Positions 18,212-27,716 of a stretch of DNA of 64,000 nucleotides are shown here, piece by piece (position 1 is the first letter of the stretch; every line of letters begins with the position of its first letter). This DNA is from Candidatus Thermodiscus eudorianus (GTDB lineage Archaea > Thermoproteota > Thermoprotei_A > Sulfolobales > Acidilobaceae), in the NCBI GenBank assembly GCA_015521085.1, contig WAOW01000005.1, positions 62,001 through 126,000 of the forward strand, read 5' to 3'. The position numbers were made by a program, and so were the translations under genes. The notes beneath the pieces are model-generated. The model was not told the DNA's origin and did no database searches. It was given only the letters and a program-made list of their open reading frames with translations.

Positions 18212-18457
18212 CTATTCCTTCTTCTTATGCATTACCACGATGCTGGTCATGCTACTCTTTACTCCGTCCATCCGCCTTATCTTCTCTGTTATCAGGGTCC
18301 TCAGGGAGTCCATGGTGTCGGCCTCTATGACTGCTATGACGTCGTGGACCCCGTAGACCATGTATACCTCCTTGACCTCTGGTAGCTCGAAGAGCTTCTC
18401 GAAGATCTCGTTCTCCTTCCCGACCTCGACGTTTATCATCACGATAGCGAGCGCCAT
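18212..18457 (-). CDS. Stand-alone RAM/Lrp ligand-binding domain protein
   Basis: 81 residues forming only the effector-binding (RAM) domain of Lrp/AsnC regulators: strands and helices in VMINVEVGKENEIFEKL, then VYMVYGVHDVIAVIEAD, without a helix-turn-helix. Such proteins assemble into octamers and bind amino acids. ATG 18457 was picked: a TATA-like element at about 18481-18490 would begin transcription within a few nt of it, and a GAGGTG lies just upstream. GTG 18466 is the alternative start. Confidence 0.85.
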   Translation of the reverse strand: MALAIVMINVEVGKENEIFEKLFELPEVKEVYMVYGVHDVIAVIEADTMDSLRTLITEKIRRMDGVKSSMTSIVVMHKKKE

Positions 18458-18504
18458 GGCGTACACCTCGATTCCTACACTTAAAATATACTAGCCCCGG
18501 GCTA

Positions 18505-19095
18505 CTATAAAGGTTTCCAGGACTCTATCGCCGCTATGATCGATTCCCTCACCCCGGCGTCCATGGAGGCGAACTTCTCTAGGAGTGTGAACCGCTCCTC
18601 CACTCCCTTAGAGGAGATGTAAGCCTCTACCCCTCCATCACCACCCACGAGGACCTCGACGGGGAGCCACAGAGTCTCCGGGTATACCCTCACCCTATCC
18701 CCGGGCTCTAGGCCGAGAGCACGGGATGCATAGTATAGTATGAGCCGGGCTTCGAGCTCGGGCCCGCTCTTGACAGAAACCTTCGACCTGAAACCAGTCA
18801 CCATAGCCTTCAGCAGACCCCTTACTCCCCCTATCTTGAACGTCGGCTTTGTCCTGGAAACTTCGCTAGCCCTCTCCAGGGCCTCAGTAATCTTCCTACC
18901 GTACTCGTCCGGCTTTGCCAGTGGTTCAAGGCGTGTGCCTCCCAGGGGCATCTTTATGAATCCGAGGTCTCTTGGCGTGGCCAATACTAGTATCCTAGTC
19001 CACAGGGCTCTTAGGGATAGATGTGTCTCGCCATAGAAGCGCTTTCCTCTACCCGTCTCGACGATATAATAGGGCAGGTATATTCTCGCCTTCAT
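18505..19095 (-). CDS. Conserved-looking hypothetical protein
   Basis: 196 residues with no family that I recognise. The protein is soluble and mixed alpha/beta. Two segments look structured: FKIGGVRGLLKAMVTGFRSK (about 86-105) and a beta-rich part PGDRVRVYPETLWLPVEVLVGG (about 136-157, followed by an acidic turn). It starts with ATG 19095 and stands upstream of the RAM-domain gene in the same direction. The DNA has normal codon use for the window, so it is likely a real gene. Confidence 0.6.
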   Translation of the reverse strand: MKARIYLPYYIVETGRGKRFYGETHLSLRALWTRILVLATPRDLGFIKMPLGGTRLEPLAKPDEYGRKITEALERASEVSRTKPTFKIGGVRGLLKAMVTGFRSKVSVKSGPELEARLILYYASRALGLEPGDRVRVYPETLWLPVEVLVGGDGGVEAYISSKGVEERFTLLEKFASMDAGVRESIIAAIESWKPL

Positions 19096-19220
19096 GGTCG
19101 ACGCCGCGGAGGGCTTTCCGGCTCCAGGGCTAATAATTTTAGAGTCGAGGAGGGTATGGTTGTTAGGGGATGTAATACTGGCCGGGCGATGTTGTCCGGC
19201 CGCGATGACAGTATTGGTGG

Positions 19221-20351
19221 TTGGGTGTGCGCTGGCTTGCGGTGAAGCTGGTTAACTTCGTCATAGTACTAGTAATTGTAACATTCATTGTCGCCGCGAT
19301 ATTCGCCGGGCCACTGACCGAGAGACAGAAGCAGGCTCTCAGGCAAGAGATACAGCAGGAGGTTATCGCGCAACTCAGGTTGCCCGGGGGGCAGGAGCTC
19401 AAGAAGGAGATAATAAAGGAGTACATGGAGTATGCTAAGTCCCATGGACTCCCCATAAACAATGAAACCCTCGATAAGGACGCGTTGCGGTGGTATATAG
19501 ACCAGTTGACTCAAGAGGAGATACACAACCGCGGGCTAGACAAGCCGTGGTACATAATAGCGACTAGGTATACCAAGACCATGCTTACCTTCGAACCAGT
19601 AAATTCCAGTGCCACACTGGAGACGAGGGGCTTCTTCTTCTACAAGCAGGGGGACAAGAACGCGTATCATATAATACTTGAGAGGGTCCCCTTCAGCGTC
19701 CTCCTATTCACGACATCGTCAACAATAGTGATCCTACTAGCAACACCACTAGCCCTCTACGCCGCCAGGAGACCCGGAGGTATACTCGACAACACGATAG
19801 TGGGGTGGAGCGTGTTCAGCGTCAGCATGCCCTGGTGGTGGCTCGCCATGGTCTTCATATTCTTCTTCACACAACGATACCACATCTTCCCAAAGGTGAC
19901 GGAGAACTTCAATCCACACGACATAGGAAACCTACTCTCAAAGGCAGCACTCCCAGTGCTGACAGTCACCGTGCTCAGCGTAGGCGATACGGCGTACAGG
20001 ATGAGGAACATCTTGTTGGACGTCTTCAACGAGGACTTCGTAATGGTAGCTAGGGCAAAAGGCCTGCCGGAGCCAACAGTCCTGAGGAAGCACGTGCTAC
20101 GGGCAGCCGCACCGCCAATAGTAACAATAGTACTCTTCTCAATCGTCCTAAGCGTCTTCGCTGGAGCAATAATCACGGAGTTGATATTCGAGTGGCCGGG
20201 CCTAGGGAAGCTCTACTGGGACGCCATCTCCGCCAATGACGTGGCAGTCCTAACGGTCCTAACGTATGTGACGACGCTCCTCTACCTAGTGACCAGGCTA
20301 GTCCTGGACATACTGTACACACTACTAGATCCGAGGATCAAGAGGGCGTGA
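19221..20351 (+). CDS. Oligopeptide ABC transporter permease (DppB/OppB type)
   Basis: The first permease of a dipeptide/oligopeptide importer. After TM1 (about 10-30) there is a roughly 110-residue domain outside the membrane, then the usual five-helix permease core (about 150-370). The cytoplasmic EAA loop that docks to the ATPase is seen in VMVARAKGLPEPTVLRKHVLRAA. The start is one of TTG 19221 or GTG 19227. It opens a five-gene operon: two permeases, a binding protein and two ATPases, all on the plus strand (19.2-27.0 kb). Confidence 0.92.
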   Translation: MGVRWLAVKLVNFVIVLVIVTFIVAAIFAGPLTERQKQALRQEIQQEVIAQLRLPGGQELKKEIIKEYMEYAKSHGLPINNETLDKDALRWYIDQLTQEEIHNRGLDKPWYIIATRYTKTMLTFEPVNSSATLETRGFFFYKQGDKNAYHIILERVPFSVLLFTTSSTIVILLATPLALYAARRPGGILDNTIVGWSVFSVSMPWWWLAMVFIFFFTQRYHIFPKVTENFNPHDIGNLLSKAALPVLTVTVLSVGDTAYRMRNILLDVFNEDFVMVARAKGLPEPTVLRKHVLRAAAPPIVTIVLFSIVLSVFAGAIITELIFEWPGLGKLYWDAISANDVAVLTVLTYVTTLLYLVTRLVLDILYTLLDPRIKRA

Positions 20352-20364
20352 GGGGGTGATGTGA

Positions 20365-21990
20365 TTGTTCGAGAACTTCAAGTCTAACATGAAGATCGTG
20401 CTCCGAACCTGGAGCGGTAAAGTAGGGGTCGCCCTCCTGCTAATCCAGGTAATCCTGGCATTCTACGCGGTGGCGGCATATTACCCCGACGGGATGAAGC
20501 TGTATGAACAGGGTAAGCAGGCATACTACCCCTACAAGTATCCTGCAACAGTCCCTCCGTGCTGGGTCGTCAAAGACAAGTTCAATACCATAACCCAGGC
20601 TAAGGAGGACTTAAAGGTCCATCAAGAAGTCATGAGCAAGATTCCCGAGGACCTACGTATAGTAGCGCCAGACCTCTACGATATACTAGACAAGCAACTA
20701 ACACCAATACTCCAAACCGGCTTCTACAAAGTAGTCTACTACGACTATGAGGGAACAATCAACATAACTAGCCACTCACTGCCAAGCGATGTAAGACTAC
20801 TCCTGACACTAAAGATCCCCACAGACCTCCAAGCCTCAGGCCAGGTAGTAGTCACCTCCGCCTGGATGTACATAGAGAGGCCTGATAGCGAAGCAATCAA
20901 TTTCATCCCAGTAATATTCTTCCAGGGACAACTCTACAGTCAAGGACAAAACGCGACCAACGTGCTAACCATATACGGCTCGGTTATAAAGAAGACGGTG
21001 GAGGGCAACGTTACCTACAATGCAAGAGCCGAGACCCTATCCAACTACAAGAATTCACCCTACCTCGCATCTACACTAGACAAGACCCTCTCCAGACTAT
21101 ACGAGATACTAGGGATACAAGCATCTAACCAAACCCTCCTCGACCCTAGAATGCTATTCGCAACAGTAGACAATGGCAAGATCACAGGCCTCAGCGGTAC
21201 ATACAAGGTGCACATAGGCATGTATGCAGTCGTCTTGGCCAACGCCGCCGATGCCGCCAAGAACGGTATGGGTATAGTACACTACAAGTTCAGGTTAATG
21301 GGTAACTGCTACGGGTTCTTCGGGACTGACGTCTACTCTAGGCCCATCGGCCTAGGCCTCCTACTAGGGCTCCCATACGCCTTCCTACTAGGCTTTACTG
21401 TAACCTTCGTCTCAACATTCATCGGCGCGATATATGGGACCCTGGCAGGGTACTGGAAGGATATAAAGGGAGAGATCCTAATGAGGATCGCCGACGTCAT
21501 GTTATCCCTGCCATTCCTCCCAATACTAATTGCTATATCCTATGCCTTCGGCACCATCACCTTGAAGTCCCTGGCTCTAATCATGATCGCCCTTTCATGG
21601 GCAGGCCCCGTTATAGTAGTCAGGAGTATGGCCCTACAGATCTCGGAACAGTTATATATCGAGGCAGCCAAGGCCGTTGGAGTGTCGACGAAGAAGATAA
21701 TATTCAAGCATATCTTCCCACAGATATACCCGTACACCATGGCTATAGCCGTACTATCAATCCCCGGGATTATAGTAGCAGAGGCAAGCCTAGCACTACT
21801 CGGCTTCGGCGATCCATCAGCCCCCACATGGGGTAAGATGCTGCAGTTGGCGTATAACGTCAAGGCTGTGACGACGGGATGGTGGTGGATGTACATATTC
21901 CCAGGCCTCGCATTAGTGATATTCTCGGCCACGTTCCTGTTAATTGGGAGAGCAATCGAGCCGATAGTGGCCCCGAAGCTGCAGAAGTAG
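20365..21990 (+). CDS. Oligopeptide ABC transporter permease (DppC/OppC type) with large external domain
   Basis: The second permease. TM1 lies at about 15-37 and the five-helix permease core at about 325-540, with the EAA loop in IEAAKAVGVSTKKIIFKHIFP. Between them is an unusually long outside domain of about 280 residues, much larger than in bacterial DppC (a few tens of residues). The start is TTG 20365, after the strong SD GGGGGTGAT at 20352-20360; the GTG at 20361 is out of frame. It follows the first permease after 13 nt. Confidence 0.92.
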   Translation: MFENFKSNMKIVLRTWSGKVGVALLLIQVILAFYAVAAYYPDGMKLYEQGKQAYYPYKYPATVPPCWVVKDKFNTITQAKEDLKVHQEVMSKIPEDLRIVAPDLYDILDKQLTPILQTGFYKVVYYDYEGTINITSHSLPSDVRLLLTLKIPTDLQASGQVVVTSAWMYIERPDSEAINFIPVIFFQGQLYSQGQNATNVLTIYGSVIKKTVEGNVTYNARAETLSNYKNSPYLASTLDKTLSRLYEILGIQASNQTLLDPRMLFATVDNGKITGLSGTYKVHIGMYAVVLANAADAAKNGMGIVHYKFRLMGNCYGFFGTDVYSRPIGLGLLLGLPYAFLLGFTVTFVSTFIGAIYGTLAGYWKDIKGEILMRIADVMLSLPFLPILIAISYAFGTITLKSLALIMIALSWAGPVIVVRSMALQISEQLYIEAAKAVGVSTKKIIFKHIFPQIYPYTMAIAVLSIPGIIVAEASLALLGFGDPSAPTWGKMLQLAYNVKAVTTGWWWMYIFPGLALVIFSATFLLIGRAIEPIVAPKLQK

Positions 21991-22047
21991 TGTAGGATAG
22001 ACAATTATTTATATCAAATTTCTTTTAATGATTGGTGGTATTCCAAA

Positions 22048-22061
22048 TACTTTATAAAGCC
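22048..22061 (+). promoter_or_regulatory. TATA-like promoter of the binding-protein gene
   Basis: The stretch around ACTTTATAAAG lies about 25-30 nt upstream of a likely start of transcription near 22080 and 45-58 nt before the start codon. An internal promoter here would let the abundant substrate-binding protein be made in excess of the permeases, as is common for ABC importers. Confidence 0.5.
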
Positions 22062-22105
22062 CTTCCCACGATAATGTTACTATGACCGAATAATCATAGG
22101 GTGAG

Positions 22106-24733
22106 ATGTGTTTGAAGAAGGCGGTAGCACTAATAATGATAGCATTATTCGTAATACCAGTCGCAGCCGGGCTAGTTAGCAGCGCGCAATACGTGCAAAC
22201 GATCATAACGAAGAGGATAGAGGAGGACACCAACGCTATAGGGAGCCTACTAACGGGCGATACACAGGCAAGACTATTCCCGATAGGCGACCCAGACGCC
22301 GCAATGAGGCTAAAGGACGCTGGATTCGACCTAATAACACCATACAGCGGAATGGACAACCTACTACTCAACCCCAACCACTGCAGTGACGGGAGCCTAA
22401 ACATTTTCGTAAACAGAAAGGCCAGGTTCGCACTACAGTTCCTAGTGCCGAGAAGCGACATCGTAGCAAACATATTCAAGGGCTTCGGAATACCACAGTA
22501 CATACCATGGATACCCAATGATCCAGACTACCCATACCTAGTAGGAACAGCCCTAAAGATACAGTTCCTAATCGAGAACAAGGGCGAGGAGTACGGTAAG
22601 CAACTATTAGCAGAAGCACTACAAGAACTAGGAGCAACCAAGGGCAACGACGGTAAGTGGTACTACAATGGACAGCCGGTTACCGTGAAGTTCGTCATCA
22701 GGGTCGAGGACCAGAGAAAGGACATAGGAGAACTCGTGGCACACAAGCTAGAAGAGGTAGGACTAACCGTAGACTACCTCTACAAGGACTTCAGCGGAGC
22801 AATCCAGCTAGTCTACTACGGAGACCCGAGCGCCTGTGAGTGGCAGATCTACACTGAGGGCTGGGGAATCACCGGAATGACCAAGTACGACTACGGTAAC
22901 TTCGTGTGGTTCTACACCGGATACTGGGGTGGCGTCCCAGACGTATCCTGGGGCGGCGACTACCAGAACAAGACCCTGGACAAGCTCGGAGAGTGGCTAG
23001 ACACTGGCAACTACACGAGCGAAGACCAGTTCTGGCAGATGATAAACGAGGGCGTATGGATGGGCTTCCAGGAGTCCATAAGGATATTCATAGTACAGAC
23101 AGCTGACATCCTAGTCGTCTCAAAGGACCTAGGCGGCATAGTCCAGAGCCCCAAGGCCACACCATGGAACGAGTTCACCTATGTCAGCCTACAATACTCC
23201 AAGGGCGACACCGTCAAGTTCAGCAACAGGTACGTCTACAAGGAAGGATGGGTATGGAACCCAGTAGGCGGATTCGCCGACATGTATAGCGCAATAGCAG
23301 TCAGGGCAGCGGTATACTTCCCATTCGGAGTACAGTCAAGGATAACCGACGGACAGCCAGGCTGGAGCCCACTTGGCAGCACAACGTGGAAGGTAGAGAA
23401 GAACGCGACAATCCCCGACGACGCAATACTCTATGACCCAGCCCAGCACAAGTTCGTGACAGCCGCTGAGGCAGGAGTAGCCGGAGAGAAGGTGGCCAAC
23501 GAAGTCATACTAAACTACAAGATACTACCACAAGTCACATTCCACGACAACACCCAAATGACCCTAGCAGACTTGATAGCACCACTAGCCGTGATATTCG
23601 AGTGGGGTACGGACACCAGCACCAACACAACGCAAGACCCGTGGTTCGAGAAGAGAGTCGCTAGGAACTACGCCACAACACTCTCAACGCTCAAAGCCGT
23701 GAAGATAATCAACGAGACTGCAATAGCTGTCTACACAGACTACGACCACATAGACCCAGGAATCGTAGCTGCCACAGCCGACAGATGGAGCGTCACTCCA
23801 CTAGAGCTACTAGCTGCCATGGACCTACTAGTAAGGAGCAGCCCCAACTACGTATGGGACTACAGGAGCCAGAACCCAGACCAGGGCATCTACGCAGTGC
23901 ACCTGATAGACCCGACACAGGTAGAGAAGATGGTCCAGCTAATACAGAACGCGACCGACAACCCACAGCCATCATGGGTCCAGGACCTAATCAACATGGG
24001 CCTACTAACACTAGACGAATGGAGGCAGAGAGTCAACAACCTAATAGCATTCGCTAACGAGTACAACCACCTACTGATCGGAGAGGGACCCTACTATCTA
24101 GAGAGCTATGATAGCGTGAACGACCAGGTAACACTCAAGAGGTGGAGCGCGTTCCCACTCGACCCAGCAAAGCTCTACCAGGAGCTACAGCCCAAGAGCG
24201 TGTCAATATCAACAACCGTATTACCGGTGACGCCTAACACTGCAGGCAGTATAGTTGCGACGATAACCGTAGAGGTCAACGGACAGCCAGCTACAATGGA
24301 TGATGTAGAGCCATTCGCAGTACTGATAAACCTTGACACGTTCGACTCCATATTCCTGAAGTTCACCCAGACAGCACCTGGCCAGTTCCAGGTGGTACTA
24401 CCACAGGACATGCCTGAGGGCTACTACCAGCTAAGCGTGATGATCTACCCGAAGGGATACTCCAACCCTGGACTCGACAGTCAGGTAGTCCATCTAGTAA
24501 AGCCGCAGCCGACCACTACTACGACTACAACCACCACAACCACTACAACAACGACCACCAGTACAACCACTACTACGACTACAACCACCACGACCGCTGC
24601 ACCGCAGCCGACCACTACTACGACTACAACCACCACAACCACGGCTGCTGGAGGAGTCAGTGGAACCACGATAGCAGCAATAATAATAGTAATAATAATA
24701 CTAGCTGCAGCGTATTATTATCTGAGAAAGTAG
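22106..24733 (+). CDS. Peptide-binding protein of ABC transporter, cell-surface anchored
   Basis: An 875-residue family-5 solute-binding protein. It has a signal peptide (about 3-24), the two-lobed binding domain over most of the length, a beta-sandwich-like module (about 695-795), a Thr-rich stalk (about 800-855), and a C-terminal transmembrane helix ending YYYLRK. The C-terminal anchor and O-glycosylation-type stalk are typical of archaeal binding proteins fixed to the membrane. Starts: ATG 22106, or TTG 22112, which has the better-spaced SD (GGTGA at 22100-22104). It lies between the permeases and the two ATPases of the same transporter. Confidence 0.92.
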   Translation: MCLKKAVALIMIALFVIPVAAGLVSSAQYVQTIITKRIEEDTNAIGSLLTGDTQARLFPIGDPDAAMRLKDAGFDLITPYSGMDNLLLNPNHCSDGSLNIFVNRKARFALQFLVPRSDIVANIFKGFGIPQYIPWIPNDPDYPYLVGTALKIQFLIENKGEEYGKQLLAEALQELGATKGNDGKWYYNGQPVTVKFVIRVEDQRKDIGELVAHKLEEVGLTVDYLYKDFSGAIQLVYYGDPSACEWQIYTEGWGITGMTKYDYGNFVWFYTGYWGGVPDVSWGGDYQNKTLDKLGEWLDTGNYTSEDQFWQMINEGVWMGFQESIRIFIVQTADILVVSKDLGGIVQSPKATPWNEFTYVSLQYSKGDTVKFSNRYVYKEGWVWNPVGGFADMYSAIAVRAAVYFPFGVQSRITDGQPGWSPLGSTTWKVEKNATIPDDAILYDPAQHKFVTAAEAGVAGEKVANEVILNYKILPQVTFHDNTQMTLADLIAPLAVIFEWGTDTSTNTTQDPWFEKRVARNYATTLSTLKAVKIINETAIAVYTDYDHIDPGIVAATADRWSVTPLELLAAMDLLVRSSPNYVWDYRSQNPDQGIYAVHLIDPTQVEKMVQLIQNATDNPQPSWVQDLINMGLLTLDEWRQRVNNLIAFANEYNHLLIGEGPYYLESYDSVNDQVTLKRWSAFPLDPAKLYQELQPKSVSISTTVLPVTPNTAGSIVATITVEVNGQPATMDDVEPFAVLINLDTFDSIFLKFTQTAPGQFQVVLPQDMPEGYYQLSVMIYPKGYSNPGLDSQVVHLVKPQPTTTTTTTTTTTTTTTTSTTTTTTTTTTTAAPQPTTTTTTTTTTTAAGGVSGTTIAAIIIVIIILAAAYYYLRK
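24504..24645 (+). repeat. ACN-codon (Thr) simple repeat in the binding-protein gene
   Basis: About 45 threonine codons in a row, interrupted by one Ser and by an AAPQP linker. A block of about 40 bp beginning CCGCAGCCGACCACTACT occurs twice (near 24502 and 24602), so the tract looks like a tandem duplication. It encodes the surface stalk and could change length by slippage or recombination. Confidence 0.85.
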
Positions 24734-24737
24734 ACCA

Positions 24738-24771
24738 AATAATATTTCTTTTATTATAAACTTATTTTTTC
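24738..24771 (+). terminator. T-rich archaeal-type terminator
   Basis: Two T-rich runs (TTTCTTTTATTAT and TTATTTTTTCT) follow the binding-protein stop codon within 10-40 nt. Archaeal RNA polymerase terminates at such runs without a hairpin. Some read-through into the ATPase genes would be expected, unless they use their own promoter. Confidence 0.45.
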
Positions 24772-24847
24772 TAAACCCCTCACACATTTATCCCTATCCA
24801 GTAAACTTACATTACCCCGGTTAAACCCTCTACCGGTGAGAGCTAGG

Positions 24848-25813
24848 ATGTCAACAGTGCTGGAGGTGAACAACCTAAGAACATACTTCTTCACGCTCAG
24901 AGGAGTAGTACGAGCAGTAGATGGCGTCTCGCTGAAACTCAACAAAGGAGAAACCCTCGGAATAGTCGGTGAAAGCGGATGTGGAAAGAGCACCCTAGCA
25001 TGGAGTCTAATGAAGCTAGTACCACCACCAGGTAAAATCATGAGCGGGTCGATAAAGATCGACGGAATGGACATCACGAAAATGAGCGAGTCGGAGGTTA
25101 GGAGGAAGATAAGGTGGAGGAAGATAAGCATGATATTCCAGGGGGCTATGAACGCGCTAAACCCCGTATACAAGGTCGGAGACCAGATAATAGAGCCGCT
25201 AACACACCACCTAAACCTGGAGAGAGAGGAAGCACTGGAGAAGGCTAAGGAGCTGGTCGAGGCAGTTGGGCTTCCCCCCGAAATCCTAGACAGGTACCCC
25301 CACGAGTTATCCGGGGGCCAGAAGCAGAGGATAGTTATTGCCATGGCCATAGCCATGGAGCCCGACATAGTGATAGCAGACGAGCCTACAACCGCTCTCG
25401 ACGTAGTCGTCCAAGCACAGATACTAAATCTGATGAAGAAGCTGCATAGGGAGAAGGGGATAAGCATAATCCTGATAACACACGACCTTGGGGTAGTAAC
25501 TGAGTTATCGGAGAAAATAGCGGTAATGTACGCGGGTAAGATAGTCGAGTACGGTAAAGCCGAGGAGATATTCGAGAAACCGCTACACCCCTATACACAG
25601 GCCCTAATAAGAGCCGTGCCTAGACTCAAAGGTGATATTCACAAGCTAGAGTATATACCTGGCACCCCACCCGATCTCCGGAGACCTCCGCAAGGATGCA
25701 GGTTCCACCCCCGGTGCCCGAGGAAGTTCGAGCCCTGTGACAAGGACGAGCCCCCATTCGAGGAGGTAGAGAAGGGCCACTGGGTTGCATGCTGGCTTCA
25801 CTCTAGGAGGTGA
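24848..25813 (+). CDS. Oligopeptide ABC transporter ATPase (DppD/OppD type)
   Basis: The first nucleotide-binding subunit. It has Walker A GESGCGKST (about 39-47), Q-loop IFQGAMNALNP, signature LSGGQKQR (about 154-161), Walker B IVIADEPTTALD, and switch His in LITHDLG. The C-terminal oligo/dipeptide domain carries the cysteine motif CRFHPRCP, which in relatives binds an iron-sulphur cluster. ATG 24848 was preferred to GTG 24836 because the SD GGTGAG (24834-24839) is spaced correctly for it. Confidence 0.94.
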   Translation: MSTVLEVNNLRTYFFTLRGVVRAVDGVSLKLNKGETLGIVGESGCGKSTLAWSLMKLVPPPGKIMSGSIKIDGMDITKMSESEVRRKIRWRKISMIFQGAMNALNPVYKVGDQIIEPLTHHLNLEREEALEKAKELVEAVGLPPEILDRYPHELSGGQKQRIVIAMAIAMEPDIVIADEPTTALDVVVQAQILNLMKKLHREKGISIILITHDLGVVTELSEKIAVMYAGKIVEYGKAEEIFEKPLHPYTQALIRAVPRLKGDIHKLEYIPGTPPDLRRPPQGCRFHPRCPRKFEPCDKDEPPFEEVEKGHWVACWLHSRR

Positions 25814-25819
25814 GTGTAG

Positions 25820-26962
25820 TTGAGCTTCTATCGTATAGAGCTGGGAGAGGAGATACTAAGGGTACATGACCTACACGTGTGGTTCCCGGTTAGGCGTGGG
25901 ATAATCGATGTAATAACAGGAAAATCAAAGCTGTTCGTGAGGGCAGTTGATGGCGTATCCTTCAATTTAAGGGAGAGGGAGATCTTCTGCCTAGTAGGCG
26001 AGAGCGGGTGTGGGAAGACAACCACCGGTAAGGCTCTGATGAAACTGGTTCCTATAACAAAGGGAAAGGCGTTCTTCAAGCCGAGAGAGGTAACCCTAGA
26101 GAGGCTTGAGAAGCTGGGCGTAAGACCCAGCGATGGAGGCTGGGTCGAGATATTATCCCTGCCGGAGAAGAGATACAAGCCCATCAGGAGAGATATACAG
26201 ATGATATACCAGGACCCCTATGGGAGCCTGAATCCCAGGTTCAGGGTCAAAGACATCCTAGAGGAACCGCTCCTAGTCCACGGAATAGGGGGTTCGAAGG
26301 AGGAGAGACTAGAGCTGATAGCTAAAACACTTGAAGGCGTAAAGCTAACCCCCGCATCAGACTTCATAGACAGGTATCCCCACCAGCTGAGCGGAGGACA
26401 AAGGCAGAGAGTAGCGATAGCCAGGGCCATAATATCAAATCCAAGGCTAATAGTAGCTGATGAACCGGTGTCGATGCTCGACGTATCCATAAGGGCAGAG
26501 ATCCTGGAGGTCCTGCTAGACCTCAGGAAAACCACCGGGGTATCATACATATTCATTACACACGACCTAGCAGTCGCCCGCTACATATGCGATAGAATCG
26601 CCGTAATGTACCTAGGCAAGATAGTGGAGCTAGGCGATGCAAGAGAGGTCATCGCAGACCCCCTACACCCCTACACAAGGGCGCTAATAGCGGCTATACC
26701 AGATCCGGACCCCTCAAACAGGATAGGCTACAGAGAGCTCCCCGTGAAAGGAGAAGTACCAAACGCGATAAACATACCACCCGGCTGCAGGTTCCATCCA
26801 CGCTGCCTAAGCTATGATGCGGAGGCAGAGAAGAAGAGTGAGATCGCCAAGCTATGCCCAGTCAAGGAGCCTCCACTAGCTGAGGTTAAGAAAGACCACT
26901 ATGTTGCATGCTGGCTACATGAAGCCGTTAGACGGGCTGCCACGGGATCGGGCCTCAGTTAA
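25820..26962 (+). CDS. Oligopeptide ABC transporter ATPase (DppF/OppF type)
   Basis: The second nucleotide-binding subunit: Walker A GESGCGKTT, Q-loop MIYQDPYGSLNPR, signature LSGGQRQR, Walker B LIVADEPVSMLD, and switch His in FITHDLA. The C-terminal domain again has CRFHPRC. Between Walker A and the Q-loop there is an insertion of about 25 residues (around 90-120) compared with bacterial OppF. The start is TTG 25820 after the strong SD GGAGGTGA (25807-25814), 6 nt beyond the OppD stop. Confidence 0.94.
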   Translation: MSFYRIELGEEILRVHDLHVWFPVRRGIIDVITGKSKLFVRAVDGVSFNLREREIFCLVGESGCGKTTTGKALMKLVPITKGKAFFKPREVTLERLEKLGVRPSDGGWVEILSLPEKRYKPIRRDIQMIYQDPYGSLNPRFRVKDILEEPLLVHGIGGSKEERLELIAKTLEGVKLTPASDFIDRYPHQLSGGQRQRVAIARAIISNPRLIVADEPVSMLDVSIRAEILEVLLDLRKTTGVSYIFITHDLAVARYICDRIAVMYLGKIVELGDAREVIADPLHPYTRALIAAIPDPDPSNRIGYRELPVKGEVPNAINIPPGCRFHPRCLSYDAEAEKKSEIAKLCPVKEPPLAEVKKDHYVACWLHEAVRRAATGSGLS

Positions 26963-27067
26963 AGGAATTATCCCCACTAGCCGGTCGGGCTGGGGAGTAT
27001 ACTTCATCAGCCCCCAACAGTATTTCTATAGAAAGCCCATGTAAATGTTTCCCTGGGGGTCGAGAGG

Positions 27068-27532
27068 GTGAAGATAAACAGGGAAGCATCGTATATACCA
27101 CACATCGTAATAGAGAACCTGATGGAGATCCACGCAGCCTTAGACCCCGATACAGGGCACATTATATGCCATTACAGGCCTATCGGGCTAACAACAATAG
27201 AATTAGCCGGAGAAAAATACCCAGGCCTGAGAATAGGCGACTGCACAACCCTAGTCACAGACAAAGAAGCGGTCGAAAAGATAATAGACGAGTCGCAGCC
27301 ATACCCTCTAACCACAATGCAGTCCAGAGAGCGCAAGGATAAGCATGCATTCCCGCTCCACGAAATCGGAAGTGTCCTATCGCTGCTCAAAGAATCCGTT
27401 AGCATTGAGGTCAGGAAGACGAACGACGACAGATATATTATATTTATAATAAATTATAATAATTATAATTATGTGATTATTGTGGGGAAGTGCGAGAGCC
27501 ACGATGAAGAACAAGACCTCCTACGAGTATAG
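27068..27532 (+). CDS. Hypothetical protein
   Basis: 154 residues with no recognised family. The N-terminal half has a motif-like GDCTTLVTDKEAV; the C-terminus contains an Asn/Tyr-rich stretch (IINYNNYNYVIIV) written in very AT-rich DNA, unlike its surroundings. It starts at GTG 27068, follows the transporter operon by about 105 nt, and marks the left edge of the accessory zone. It may be foreign or recently decayed at the 3' end; no function can be given. Confidence 0.5.
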   Translation: MKINREASYIPHIVIENLMEIHAALDPDTGHIICHYRPIGLTTIELAGEKYPGLRIGDCTTLVTDKEAVEKIIDESQPYPLTTMQSRERKDKHAFPLHEIGSVLSLLKESVSIEVRKTNDDRYIIFIINYNNYNYVIIVGKCESHDEEQDLLRV

Positions 27533-27630
27533 GCAAAACCTAGAACAACCACTATCAGATCCCATACTCAAGTATTACAAATGCAACTCCCTATTCTCTT
27601 TTCTACTACCATATTTAATTTAATTTCAAA

Positions 27631-27716
27631 ACCGGCCTTAGTTCAGAGCCCAGTAACTCCGAGAGGATCCAGAAGGAGGGAGTTGCAGGACTACAATAGC
27701 TACTATTTCTGGCTCG
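27631..27716 (-). pseudogene. Remnant of a MazF/PemK-type toxin gene
   Basis: The DNA here aligns with the start of the MazF-like gene at 28398-28456: the two share ACCGG, a stretch close to AGTT-AGAGCC-AGTAA, and the end GGAC-ACAATA. This copy has a short insertion and frame breaks and cannot encode the protein. It touches the VapBC remnant, so two different decayed toxin genes lie side by side. Confidence 0.55.

Noticed and set aside
24481-24669. Minus-strand Val-rich open frame
   Set aside because: It is the complement of the Thr-codon tract; low-complexity shadow.
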